A DNA stretch of 64,000 nucleotides, from NCBI GenBank assembly GCA_025354865.1, contig JANXMB010000014.1:1-64000 (forward strand), given 5' to 3'. The position numbers were made by a program, and so were the translations under genes. Below are positions 8,693 to 17,034 of the stretch, in pieces. The DNA is from Acetobacteraceae bacterium. Lineage in GTDB: Bacteria; Pseudomonadota; Alphaproteobacteria; Acetobacterales; Acetobacteraceae. The notes under the pieces are model-generated. The model was not told the DNA's origin and made no database searches. It worked only from the letters and a program-made list of their open reading frames with translations. The stretch's first letter is position 1. Every line of letters starts with the position of its first letter.

Positions 8693-10063
8693 ATGGTTAA
8701 CATGGGTCGCCGGACAGCAATTGCCGGCTCCTTCGCGACAGCCGCCTTGTCGCGGCCGTATATCGCCAACGCCGCGAACAGTACCGCCGTCGTCTGGCAA
8801 GTGCAGGGTTTCGTGCAGGAGGAAGACGCAGCCTTCCGCAAAACCGTCGCGGATTACGAAAAGCTCAGCGGCAATAAAATCGACCTCAGCGTCATGCCGT
8901 TTCAGGCGTTGAACCAAAAGGCGGTTGCCGCCCTGACCAGCGGGGACGTGCCCGACCTGATCTTCCACGACGCACCCACGACGCTCCTGCCGCAGAACGC
9001 CTGGGACGATAAGCTCGAGGATGTCAGCGACGTCGTTGAGGCACAAAAATCGAAACTCAGCGCAACGGCTTTGCTCAACGCCAGCTTCTATAACGGCCGC
9101 ACGAAGAAGCGGGCGTTCTATCTGGCGCCGATCAAGCAGTCTTGCGCGCCGTTCCATATCTGGGGCGACCTGATCGACAAGGCCGGGTTTGACCTGAAAG
9201 ATGCACCCAAGACCTGGGACGCGTTCTGGGACTTCTTCAAACCCGTGCAAACCGCCCTGCGCGCCAAGGGGATGCGCAAGATGTACGCGCTAGGATTGCA
9301 GATCACCACGGTCGGACCCAACGACGGCAATGGGTTGTTCGCGCATTTCCTGATCGCCAACGGCGGCCAGGACATCGTCACCAAGGATGGCAAGCTGCAT
9401 ACCGACGATCCCAAAGTGCGGGAAGCCGCGATCAAATCGGTCGAATTCATGACCAAATGCTACAAGGACGGCTTCGTGCCGCCCGAGGCACTAAGTTGGA
9501 ACGACGCCGACGACAATAACGCCTATCACGAGAAGCTGTTCGTGATGAATTTCGACGGCACGCTGTCGCCCGAACTCGCCATGATTAAGAATCAGAAGCA
9601 ATATCACGAAGCCGTCGTGAGGGGGTTACCACTTCGCAACGATGGCTCTATCATGCCCGCGCAGCTCGGCGCCGGCGGCGGCTTTATACCCAAGGGTGCC
9701 AAGAATATCGCCGTGGCGAAGGAGTTTATGACATACTTCATGCGGCCGGAGGTAATGAACGAAAACCTGAAAAATGGGCTGGGCCGCTGGGTGCCGGCGA
9801 TCCCGTCGATCGTGAAGGAAGACCCGTGGTGGCTGGATACGAAACTCGACCCGCACCGTTCGGCGTATGTGCACGAGGCCGTGTTGGGCCCGACGATCGC
9901 GCAGTACAATGGCTTCAACCCGGCCTGGGGCAAGGTCGCGGCCGAACAAATCTGGGGCCAATGCCACGCCGACGTGATCAAGAGCAACATGACCGCGTCG
10001 CAAGCGGTCGACAAAGCCTTCAAGCGGGTCGAAGAGATTTTTTCGAGGGTGGTTTTCGGGTAG
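8693..10063 (+). CDS. ABC transporter extracellular solute-binding protein (family 1), paralog 3
   Basis: A 456-aa third paralog. The open frame extends upstream into the previous gene, but the ATG at 8693 is chosen because GGGAGGG lies about 8 nt before it and the protein then starts with MVNMGRRTAIAG, aligning with the twin-arginine-like starts of the other two copies. The blocks FHDAP, PFHIWGDL, TTVGPND and LSWNDADDNN are present. It resembles paralog 1 at HDAP and paralog 2 at QEED and QCHADVIK. The following permease gene begins 7 nt after its stop. Confidence 0.92.
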   Translation: MVNMGRRTAIAGSFATAALSRPYIANAANSTAVVWQVQGFVQEEDAAFRKTVADYEKLSGNKIDLSVMPFQALNQKAVAALTSGDVPDLIFHDAPTTLLPQNAWDDKLEDVSDVVEAQKSKLSATALLNASFYNGRTKKRAFYLAPIKQSCAPFHIWGDLIDKAGFDLKDAPKTWDAFWDFFKPVQTALRAKGMRKMYALGLQITTVGPNDGNGLFAHFLIANGGQDIVTKDGKLHTDDPKVREAAIKSVEFMTKCYKDGFVPPEALSWNDADDNNAYHEKLFVMNFDGTLSPELAMIKNQKQYHEAVVRGLPLRNDGSIMPAQLGAGGGFIPKGAKNIAVAKEFMTYFMRPEVMNENLKNGLGRWVPAIPSIVKEDPWWLDTKLDPHRSAYVHEAVLGPTIAQYNGFNPAWGKVAAEQIWGQCHADVIKSNMTASQAVDKAFKRVEEIFSRVVFG

Positions 10064-10070
10064 GGCGCAT

Positions 10071-10961
10071 ATGAGCGGCGTTCTGGCATTAAACAGGCCG
10101 ATCGCTTCGGCCTGGCGCCTCCGGTTGCCGGGACCGGATACGTTCTGGGCCGCCGCCTTCGCACTGCCTTATGCCGCGATTTTCCTTTTCTTCGTGCTGT
10201 ATCCCGTCATCTTCGGGTTCTGGCTCGGCAGCAGTCCAGCGCTTTACACCGAATTGTTCTCAAGCCCGCTGTACCTGACCGCCTTGGCCAATACGCTGAT
10301 TTTCGTAGGAATCGGGGTCAATCTGAAAATGGCCCTGGCGTTTCTGCTGTCCGGCTTTTTCATGCGCAAGCGCAAATGGGTCAAAGCGCTGCTGGTGATT
10401 TTCATCCTGCCCTGGGCGACACCGGCGTTGCCCGCATTCATGTCGATCCACTGGATGCTGAACGGGGAATGGGGCTTTTTGAACTCGGTCCTCGATGCGC
10501 TATTCGGCATCGACGGACCCATTTGGCTGATCGACCGCTGGCTCGCGTTGGGTGCCGATCTCGCGGCTTATATCTGGAAGCAACTCCCGTTCTGGACGGT
10601 AATCTTCCTGGCCGGCCGGATGTCGGTGCCGCGGGAATTGTATGAGGCCGCAGACGTCGATGGCGCCACCGGTTTCCGCCGCTTCGTCCACGTCACGGTG
10701 CCGCTGCAGGCCAATCTTTATCTTGTCTGCACCTTGCTTTCGACGATCTGGACCTTCGGCGATTTCAACACGATTACCTTCATCTCCGGCGGCGGCCCGT
10801 CGATGTCGACCGAGGTCCTGGCCACGCTCGGCATTCGCTATGCGTTCACGATGTCCGTCCCAAGCCTTGGTGTGGCGGCGGTGCTGTCGGCGCTGCCGTT
10901 GCTGGTGCCGATCATGGTGCTGCTGATGCGTAAGCTCCGCACCTCGGACGTCCAGCTATGA
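10071..10961 (+). CDS. ABC sugar-type transporter permease, MalF-like (2)
   Basis: A 296-aa inner-membrane permease with the EAA loop ELYEAADVDGATG and VTVPL. It is strongly similar to the MalF-like protein at 5409 (shared GSSPALY, ILPWATPALPAFMSIHW and SGGGP segments). Its stop overlaps the start of another MalF-like gene by ATGA, so two MalF-type subunits sit in series here instead of a MalF/MalG pair. Confidence 0.9.
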   Translation: MSGVLALNRPIASAWRLRLPGPDTFWAAAFALPYAAIFLFFVLYPVIFGFWLGSSPALYTELFSSPLYLTALANTLIFVGIGVNLKMALAFLLSGFFMRKRKWVKALLVIFILPWATPALPAFMSIHWMLNGEWGFLNSVLDALFGIDGPIWLIDRWLALGADLAAYIWKQLPFWTVIFLAGRMSVPRELYEAADVDGATGFRRFVHVTVPLQANLYLVCTLLSTIWTFGDFNTITFISGGGPSMSTEVLATLGIRYAFTMSVPSLGVAAVLSALPLLVPIMVLLMRKLRTSDVQL

Positions 10962-11866
10962 GCGGCGCGTCGCAAAGCCTCGAAATCGGCCGGGTCTCGC
11001 CGGCCCGGCGGCCGTTTCGGTTCGGTACGCCGCGCGGGTCGGAGCGTGCGTGGATCGGGGCGTTTTTGATCCCGTATGGGGCGGTGTTCGTTGCCTTCCT
11101 GGCGTATCCGGTGGCGTTCGGGCTGTGGATGGGGAGCAGCCCGGCGCTCTATGGCCATCTGGCCAGGGATCCGAAATTCCTGCCGACGGTGGTCAACACG
11201 CTGGTTTACGTCGGCATTGGCGTGAACGTGACGATGTTTGGAGCGCTGTTGCTGTCCGGCTATTTCCTGGACAAAAGCCGTTGGATCAAGGCGTTGCTGG
11301 TGCTGTTCATGCTGCCCTGGGCGTTGCCGGCGATTCCGGCATTCGTGTCCTGGCACTGGATGCTGATATCGCACCACGGCTTGGTTAACAGCCTGCTCGA
11401 TCAGGTGTTCGATATCGAGGGCCCCATCTGGTTCAACGAGTACTGGCTGGCTCTGGGTGCCAACATTGTCGCGACAATCTGGAAATGGATGCCATTCTGG
11501 ACGTTGATTTTCTTGGCGGGACGAATGGCGATCCCGCAGGATATCTATGACGCAGCGGACGTCGACGGCGCGGTTGGGATAAGCCGTTTTGCCTATGTGA
11601 CGTTCCCCCTGCTGGGCAATCTCTATCTGATCTGCACCCTGCTTTCGACGCTGTGGCTGATCGGGGACTTCACCACGGTGAACTTCGTGTCCAACGGCGC
11701 GCCGGCGCGGATGACCGAGGTACTGGCCACCTACGGTACCCATCTCGCCTTCCAGTCCGGCGATCCGCCGCTGGGTGCCGCTGCGATGCTGTCCCTGTTG
11801 CCGCTCATGATCCCCTTGGCGATCCTGCTGATCCGGAAAATCCGCGCCGATGAGTTGCAGCTGTGA
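10958..11866 (+). CDS. ABC sugar-type transporter permease, MalF-like (3)
   Basis: A 302-aa inner-membrane permease. The EAA loop is DIYDAADVDGAVG with VTFPL, in which EAA itself is altered to DAA. It shares GSSPALYGHL and the LFMLPWALPAIPAF block with the other two MalF-like proteins but is the most divergent of the three. It is translationally coupled by ATGA overlap at both ends. It may pair with the MalG-like subunit that follows, competing with or replacing MalF-like (2), or form a MalF/MalF/MalG mixture (inference). Confidence 0.9.
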   Translation: MSGASQSLEIGRVSPARRPFRFGTPRGSERAWIGAFLIPYGAVFVAFLAYPVAFGLWMGSSPALYGHLARDPKFLPTVVNTLVYVGIGVNVTMFGALLLSGYFLDKSRWIKALLVLFMLPWALPAIPAFVSWHWMLISHHGLVNSLLDQVFDIEGPIWFNEYWLALGANIVATIWKWMPFWTLIFLAGRMAIPQDIYDAADVDGAVGISRFAYVTFPLLGNLYLICTLLSTLWLIGDFTTVNFVSNGAPARMTEVLATYGTHLAFQSGDPPLGAAAMLSLLPLMIPLAILLIRKIRADELQL

Positions 11867-12687
11867 AACGCCTCGGTAAAATCGCGCTTGGGGTCGGGCT
11901 GGTCGTTTGGACTATCATGCCGATCTACAACATGATCCTGGTCGCCCTGGACGACGACGCGGCCGAATACTCGGGCCACCTCTGGCCATCCGAAATGAAC
12001 TTCGAAAGCTTCCGCGTTATCTGGACGCAGGATTATTGGTATCTGGAGCATTTCTGGCACCAGTTCGGCAATAGCTGCTTCATGGGCTTCATGACGATGG
12101 TGCTGACGGTCGCGATCGGGTCGCTGGCCAGCTTCGGCCTGGGCCGCATGCGGTTACGCCACGGTTGGGTGCTCGGCCATGTCGCGCTGCTGACCTACGC
12201 GTTGCCGGCGTCGTTCCTGGCCATCCCATTCGTGCACATCATGCACCGTTACGGGCTGTCGGACAGCCTCTGGTCGGTCATCGCGTCTCAGACGATGTTC
12301 GCCACGCCCTATGCAATCCTGATTTTCCAGCAATATGGGCGGTTGATCCCGTTGGAACTGGACGACGCCGCCAGGGTGGACGGCGCATCGCCCGGCCAGA
12401 TGTATTGGCGCATATACCTGCCGCTGATGGCGCCGGCACTGGTCGCGGTGGGGACCTACGCATTGCTGCTGGCCTGGAACGAGTATCTCTATCAGTTCCT
12501 GCTGCTGTCCTCGCCCCAGAGCATGACCGTGGCGGTCGCGCTCGACCAGTTCTTCGACAGCGACGAGGCGCCGTGGAATTACATGATGGCGACCGCGATT
12601 GTGTATTCCTTGCCGCCGGTCGCGACGTATTATGCGCTGCGCCGCTACATGGTCGCGGGTTTGACCATGGGCGGCGTGAAGGGCTGA
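11863..12687 (+). CDS. ABC sugar-type transporter permease, MalG-like (2)
   Basis: A 274-aa inner-membrane permease, shorter at the N-terminus than MalG-like (1) but nearly superposable elsewhere: IMPIYNM, the EAA loop ELDDAARVDGAS with IYLPL, and the ending GLTMGGVKG. The gene starts with a GTG overlapping the stop of the preceding permease, and a TonB-family gene begins 4 nt after its stop. Inner-membrane import and outer-membrane uptake genes are therefore on one transcript. Confidence 0.9.
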   Translation: MKRLGKIALGVGLVVWTIMPIYNMILVALDDDAAEYSGHLWPSEMNFESFRVIWTQDYWYLEHFWHQFGNSCFMGFMTMVLTVAIGSLASFGLGRMRLRHGWVLGHVALLTYALPASFLAIPFVHIMHRYGLSDSLWSVIASQTMFATPYAILIFQQYGRLIPLELDDAARVDGASPGQMYWRIYLPLMAPALVAVGTYALLLAWNEYLYQFLLLSSPQSMTVAVALDQFFDSDEAPWNYMMATAIVYSLPPVATYYALRRYMVAGLTMGGVKG

Positions 12688-12691
12688 GCCG

Positions 12692-13399
12692 ATGTCGGCA
12701 TCGACCGCGAATGGTATGGGCGTGGATTTCCAGGTGTCGTGGTCCCGGGTGCGCCGGCGTCCGCGCCCTTTCGCCGGCGGCTGGGGCATTGCATTGTCGC
12801 TGCTGGCGCACGTCGCCGTCCTTGCTGCCCTCATGACCTTCCTGCCCAACCGCTCGGTTCCGACGGAAGTGGCGCCGGAAGGTGCGGTCGAGCTGGTATT
12901 CGCGCCCGTCCCCCCCGAACCTGTGCCGTTGCCCGCTGCCGTGGAAGCAGCAGCCGCTTTCGATGTCGTGGCCCCGGCCGAAGAAGCTGTCACCCCGCGT
13001 GCGCCTGTTGCCCCCGTTCGGCCGCCGGAAAAGCCGGTGCCACCCCGTGTCACGGTCGCCCGACCCGCCCCACTCATTGCGCCCGTCATCCAGGCGGAGG
13101 TCACCGAGGCCCCTCTTATCCCCGCGAGGCCGGTGGCGGGGATGGAGTCGGATCGCCCACCCGCTTATCCTGAGGCCGCACGCCGCCGCGGCGAGCAGGG
13201 GAGGGTGGTTTTGAAAGTCGATGTGTCCGCCAACGGCTCGCCGCTGGACGTCAGCGTGGTGCAAGGCAGCGGTTTCGCCAGCCTCGATGCCGCCGCGCTG
13301 GGTGCGGTCAGGCAGTGGAGCTTCATGCCGGCGACGCGTGGCGGCACACCGGTCGCCGCGGTCGCGCAAGTGCCCATCCGGTTCCGGCTGGCCGATTGA
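12692..13399 (+). CDS. TonB family energy-transducing protein
   Basis: A 235-aa periplasm-spanning protein. It has one N-terminal membrane anchor (about 30-50, GIALSLLAHVAVLAALMTFL), a long Pro/Val/Ala-rich linker (about 55-140), and a C-terminal TonB domain with the YPEAARRRGEQG motif followed by VVLKVDV and WSFMPA. It passes proton-motive energy from ExbBD to an outer-membrane receptor. ExbB and ExbD are not in the window. The receptor gene starts inside its stop codon, so this TonB is probably dedicated to that receptor. Confidence 0.92.
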   Translation: MSASTANGMGVDFQVSWSRVRRRPRPFAGGWGIALSLLAHVAVLAALMTFLPNRSVPTEVAPEGAVELVFAPVPPEPVPLPAAVEAAAAFDVVAPAEEAVTPRAPVAPVRPPEKPVPPRVTVARPAPLIAPVIQAEVTEAPLIPARPVAGMESDRPPAYPEAARRRGEQGRVVLKVDVSANGSPLDVSVVQGSGFASLDAAALGAVRQWSFMPATRGGTPVAAVAQVPIRFRLAD

Positions 13400-15666
13400 C
13401 CCGGTTCGGCGCGATATTTCTCCTGACGCTTTTACCGATCGGGGCGTGGGCGCAGGAAGCGGCGAAACTGCCGGAGGTCGTGGTGATCGGCGCCTCGCCC
13501 TTGCTGGGTTCGGGGCTCGACCGAACCAAAGTACCGGCGGCGGCCCATGTATTGACCAGTCAGGACATCGCGCGCACCGGTATCCCGTCGGCGTTGGGGG
13601 CATTGGAGGAAACGGTACCCGGGGTGTCGCTGGGCGATGCGCAGGGGAACCAGTTTCAGCCGAATTTCGTTTATCGCGGGTTTTCGGCGTCCCCGCTGGA
13701 CGGCAACGCCCAGGGGCTGGCGGTTTACGTGAACGGCGTGCGTTTCAATCAACCTTTCGCCGATACGGTGAATTGGGACCTGCTGCCGGACATCGCGATC
13801 GACAAACTGAACCTGCAAGGATCGAACCCGGTATTCGGGCTGAATGCCTTGGGCGGCGCGCTGTCGGTCCAGTTGAAGAACGGCTTTACCTGGCAGGGCG
13901 GGTCGGCCGAGGTGCATGGCGGGTCGTTCGGCACCATCGGCGGTGCTTTCGAATACGGCCTGAAGAGCGGTAATACGGCCGCCTATGTCGCGACCAATCT
14001 GGTGCACAGCGACGGTTGGCGGCAGTTCAACCGGTCCGATCTGCGGCAGTTCTACGGCGATGTCGGCTGGCAGGGCGACACCGTGGCATTGCATTTGAAC
14101 TTACTGCTGGCCGATAATATCCTGAACGGACCGGGGACGGTGCCGGTCCAGTTGCTCGGCGCGCAGCGCAATGCGGCGTTCACTTCCCCCAATCTGACCA
14201 CCAACAAATACGGGTTGGTCAGCCTGTCAGGCACGTGGGATGCGACGGATGCGACTTCTGTTCAAGGCCTGATGTACTACAGCAATTTGTCGCAACGAAT
14301 TTTCAACGGCAACACGACGAATGCGCGGCCCTGCGGCGGTTTCTTGTGCAACGGGAACGGCGATATTCTGCATGCGATCGGCGGCGGGGCAATCCCGGAC
14401 TTCCTGAACGGCGGTCCCTATTCCCAGCTCAACAATCTGGCGGTCGATACCAACGGTTTCGGCGCCGCTGTGCAGGCGACGCACGACGGGACGGTGTTCG
14501 GCCTTCATCATAAGCTGGTCGCCGGCATCAGCTTCGACGGCGGTATCTCGGCATTCACCGCGAGCACGGCGATCGGCGGCCTGTCCGCCACCCGCCAATA
14601 CCTAGGTCCAGGCATCGTAATCGACCAACCGGATGACGGGTTAGCGCCGGTGCGGGTGCGTACCAACACCGCCTATTACGGGGTCTATCTGGCCGAAATT
14701 GTCGACCTGACGCCGAAATTTTCTCTGTCGTTGTCCGGGCGCCTGAACCTGGCGTCGGTCGATCTGCACGACCAGAACGGGACGGCGCTGAACGGCAATC
14801 ATAATTTCTCCCGGTTCAACCCTGGGATCGGGCTCACCTACAAGGTGCTGCCAAATGTTTCGGTCTACGCCAGCTATTCCGAGGCGAACAGGGCGCCGAC
14901 GCCGTCCGAACTGTCCTGTGCCAGCCCGGAAAGTCCGTGCACTCTCGCGAATTTTTTCGTCGGCGATCCGTCGCTCAAGCAGGTTGTTTCGCATAGCGTC
15001 GAAATAGGCGTGCGCGGGCAATGGCGTCAGTTCGACTGGAACCTTGGGGTCTTCCGAACCGATAACAACGACGAAATTCTGTTCGTCGCCAGTCCGACGC
15101 CGGGTCTCGGCTTTTTTCAGAACGTGAGCCATACCCGCCGGCAAGGAATCGAGGCAGGCGTGACCTACCGTACCCCCAGGCTGAAGGCCTGGCTGAATTA
15201 CGCGTTCACCGATGCGACGTTCCAGACGGCGCTCACACTGGATAGCCCGTTGAATCCCGCCGGCGATGGGAATGGGCAGATCCATGTCGTTGCCGGCAAC
15301 CGGCTGCCGGGCATTCCCCGGCATCGGTTGAAAGCCGGGTTCACCTACGCAGCGACGGACGCCTGGACTATTGGCGCTTCGGCGACGTTCAGTTCCGGGC
15401 AGACATTGTTCGGTGACGAGGCGAACCTGACCCCGGACACCGGCGCCTATGTCGTGCTGGCGGCCCACACCAGTTATCGGATCACTGAAAACATCCAGGT
15501 TTTCGCCAAATTCCAGAACCTTTCGAACGCGAAATACGCCACTTTCGGAACGTTTTCGCCCGTCGGCGCAATTCCCATCGGCCAGGCGCCGGGTGCCAGC
15601 GACAACCGCAGCCTCAGCCCCGCCGCGCCGCTCGGGGCCTTCGCCGGGGTGCGGGTGAAATTTTGA
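13396..15666 (+). CDS. TonB-dependent outer-membrane receptor
   Basis: A 756-aa outer-membrane active transporter. The open frame extends further upstream inside the TonB gene, but the TTG at 13396, overlapping the TonB stop (TTGA), gives a proper signal peptide (TRFGAIFLLTLLPIGAWAQ). PEVVVIGA right after the signal resembles a TonB box. The plug (about 40-150) contains VPGVSLGD and YVNGVRFNQPFADTVNW, and the barrel ends in RVKF with the usual C-terminal Phe. Its location between ABC permeases and catabolic genes suggests uptake of an organic substrate rather than iron only (inference). Confidence 0.92.
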   Translation: MTRFGAIFLLTLLPIGAWAQEAAKLPEVVVIGASPLLGSGLDRTKVPAAAHVLTSQDIARTGIPSALGALEETVPGVSLGDAQGNQFQPNFVYRGFSASPLDGNAQGLAVYVNGVRFNQPFADTVNWDLLPDIAIDKLNLQGSNPVFGLNALGGALSVQLKNGFTWQGGSAEVHGGSFGTIGGAFEYGLKSGNTAAYVATNLVHSDGWRQFNRSDLRQFYGDVGWQGDTVALHLNLLLADNILNGPGTVPVQLLGAQRNAAFTSPNLTTNKYGLVSLSGTWDATDATSVQGLMYYSNLSQRIFNGNTTNARPCGGFLCNGNGDILHAIGGGAIPDFLNGGPYSQLNNLAVDTNGFGAAVQATHDGTVFGLHHKLVAGISFDGGISAFTASTAIGGLSATRQYLGPGIVIDQPDDGLAPVRVRTNTAYYGVYLAEIVDLTPKFSLSLSGRLNLASVDLHDQNGTALNGNHNFSRFNPGIGLTYKVLPNVSVYASYSEANRAPTPSELSCASPESPCTLANFFVGDPSLKQVVSHSVEIGVRGQWRQFDWNLGVFRTDNNDEILFVASPTPGLGFFQNVSHTRRQGIEAGVTYRTPRLKAWLNYAFTDATFQTALTLDSPLNPAGDGNGQIHVVAGNRLPGIPRHRLKAGFTYAATDAWTIGASATFSSGQTLFGDEANLTPDTGAYVVLAAHTSYRITENIQVFAKFQNLSNAKYATFGTFSPVGAIPIGQAPGASDNRSLSPAAPLGAFAGVRVKF

Positions 15667-15719
15667 CCAATCGGGATTACCGCCGCAAAATGCCGCACTG
15701 GCAAGGAAGGAGCGCCATC

Positions 15720-16616
15720 ATGTCTGTCGCGATCGAACCTCTGCGCAATGGGTTCGCCGGGGAGGTTTCCGGTATCGATTGCACCAAGCCTTTGTCCCCG
15801 GCCGACGTGTCGGCGGTCAACGCCGGCATGGATGCCTACGGGGTTTTGGTCTTCCACGATCAGAATTTGACCGATGAGGCACAGCTCGCGTTCACGCTGA
15901 ATTTTGGCACGATCGAAAACACCGGCTACGGCATGACCCGCATCCATTTTCGCACCGAGCAGGAGGTTCGGATGCTGGGCAGCGGGATTGGCGATTTCTC
16001 GAATGTCCGTGGCGACGGCAAGACCATCGACCCGAACAGCCGAGCCTATGCGTTTAAGCTGGCGGACCGGCTGTGGCATTCGGATAGCTCCTTCAAGGCG
16101 GTGCCTGCGAAGTGGTCGCTGCTATCGGGGCGGTCGATCCCGTCCTGGGGCGGCAACACGGCGTTCGCCGACATGCGCGCGGCCTATGACGCGCTGGATA
16201 CGCGCTGGCGGAATGATGTCGAAAGCCTGGTTTGCCTGCACTCCCAAATGTACTCGCGGGAGAAGGTCGGGTTCACCGAACTTACCGATGCCGAACGCCT
16301 GGCGTTCAAGCCTGTGCGGCAGCTTCTGGTGCGGGACCACCCAAGGACGGGGCGGAAATCGCTATTCCTTTCGTCGCATGCCGGGGCCGTGGAGGGTATG
16401 AGCCTTCCGGATGGCCGTATGCTGCTGCACGAGCTGATGGAGTTCGCCACGCAAGAACGTTTCGTTTATTCCCACAAGTGGCAGGTCGGCGACTTCGTGC
16501 TGTGGGACAACAGTGTGACAATGCATCGCGGCCGACGTTTCGACAACGGCGAACCTCGCGACATCCGGCAGACGCGGCTGGCGGGCGATGCCATGACGAT
16601 TGAACAGGCGGCGTAA
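15720..16616 (+). CDS. TauD/TfdA family Fe(II)/2-oxoglutarate-dependent dioxygenase
   Basis: A 298-aa enzyme. AAGGAAGGA at 15703-15711 fixes the start at 15720 and rules out a TTG 19 codons upstream. The iron-binding triad is visible: His120 and Asp122 in LWHSDSSF and His269 in MHRGRRF. The Arg in RQTRLAG (about 286) would bind 2-oxoglutarate. This family hydroxylates taurine, 2,4-D, carnitine precursors and similar substrates, releasing succinate and CO2. The next gene starts after one base, so it belongs to the same transcript and probably oxidises the substrate brought in by the upstream transporters. Confidence 0.9.
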   Translation: MSVAIEPLRNGFAGEVSGIDCTKPLSPADVSAVNAGMDAYGVLVFHDQNLTDEAQLAFTLNFGTIENTGYGMTRIHFRTEQEVRMLGSGIGDFSNVRGDGKTIDPNSRAYAFKLADRLWHSDSSFKAVPAKWSLLSGRSIPSWGGNTAFADMRAAYDALDTRWRNDVESLVCLHSQMYSREKVGFTELTDAERLAFKPVRQLLVRDHPRTGRKSLFLSSHAGAVEGMSLPDGRMLLHELMEFATQERFVYSHKWQVGDFVLWDNSVTMHRGRRFDNGEPRDIRQTRLAGDAMTIEQAA

Positions 16617-16617
16617 T

Positions 16618-17034
16618 ATGACCCAAAAGCCAATACCCATCCCCGACGAAATCAGTGGCCCGTTCTTCGATGGCACCCGCGACGGGCGGTTGATGCTGCA
16701 ACATTGTTCCGCCTGCGACGGTTGGAGCTTCCCGGTGCGGGAGCGCTGCCCGCACTGCTTCGCCGCGCCGCTGCAATGGCGCGCGGCGAGCGGGAAGGGG
16801 ACGCTCTACACCTTCGCCATTATGCATCAGGTGATGAACCCGGGGTTCGCCGGGGCGACACCGTACAACGTGTGCCAAATCGATCTGGCGGAGGGCGTGC
16901 GGATGATTTCCAATGTCGTGGGTGTCCCCAACGCCGATTTGCGCATCGGGATGGACCTGGAAGTCATGTTCGACGATGTCGGTGACAATGTCCGCGTCCC
17001 GAAATTCCGTGCGGTCGCGGGAGAAAAGCCATGA
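16618..17034 (+). CDS. Zn-ribbon/OB-fold protein, DUF35 (ChsH2-like)
   Basis: A 138-aa small protein with an N-terminal Cys4 zinc ribbon (Cys30, Cys33, Cys44, Cys47 in CSACDG and CPHC) and an OB-fold behind it. DUF35 proteins form complexes with thiolase-like or hydratase partners, as ChsH2 does with the Ltp2 aldolase in steroid side-chain degradation. It overlaps the thiolase-like gene by ATGA, so a 1:1 complex is likely. An in-frame ATG six codons upstream lies inside the previous gene and is less likely. Confidence 0.9.
   Translation: MTQKPIPIPDEISGPFFDGTRDGRLMLQHCSACDGWSFPVRERCPHCFAAPLQWRAASGKGTLYTFAIMHQVMNPGFAGATPYNVCQIDLAEGVRMISNVVGVPNADLRIGMDLEVMFDDVGDNVRVPKFRAVAGEKP

Noticed and set aside
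15663-15719. TTG start extending the TauD-type dioxygenase by 19 residues
   Set aside because: A perfect AAGGAAGGA lies just before the ATG at 15720, and family alignment begins there.
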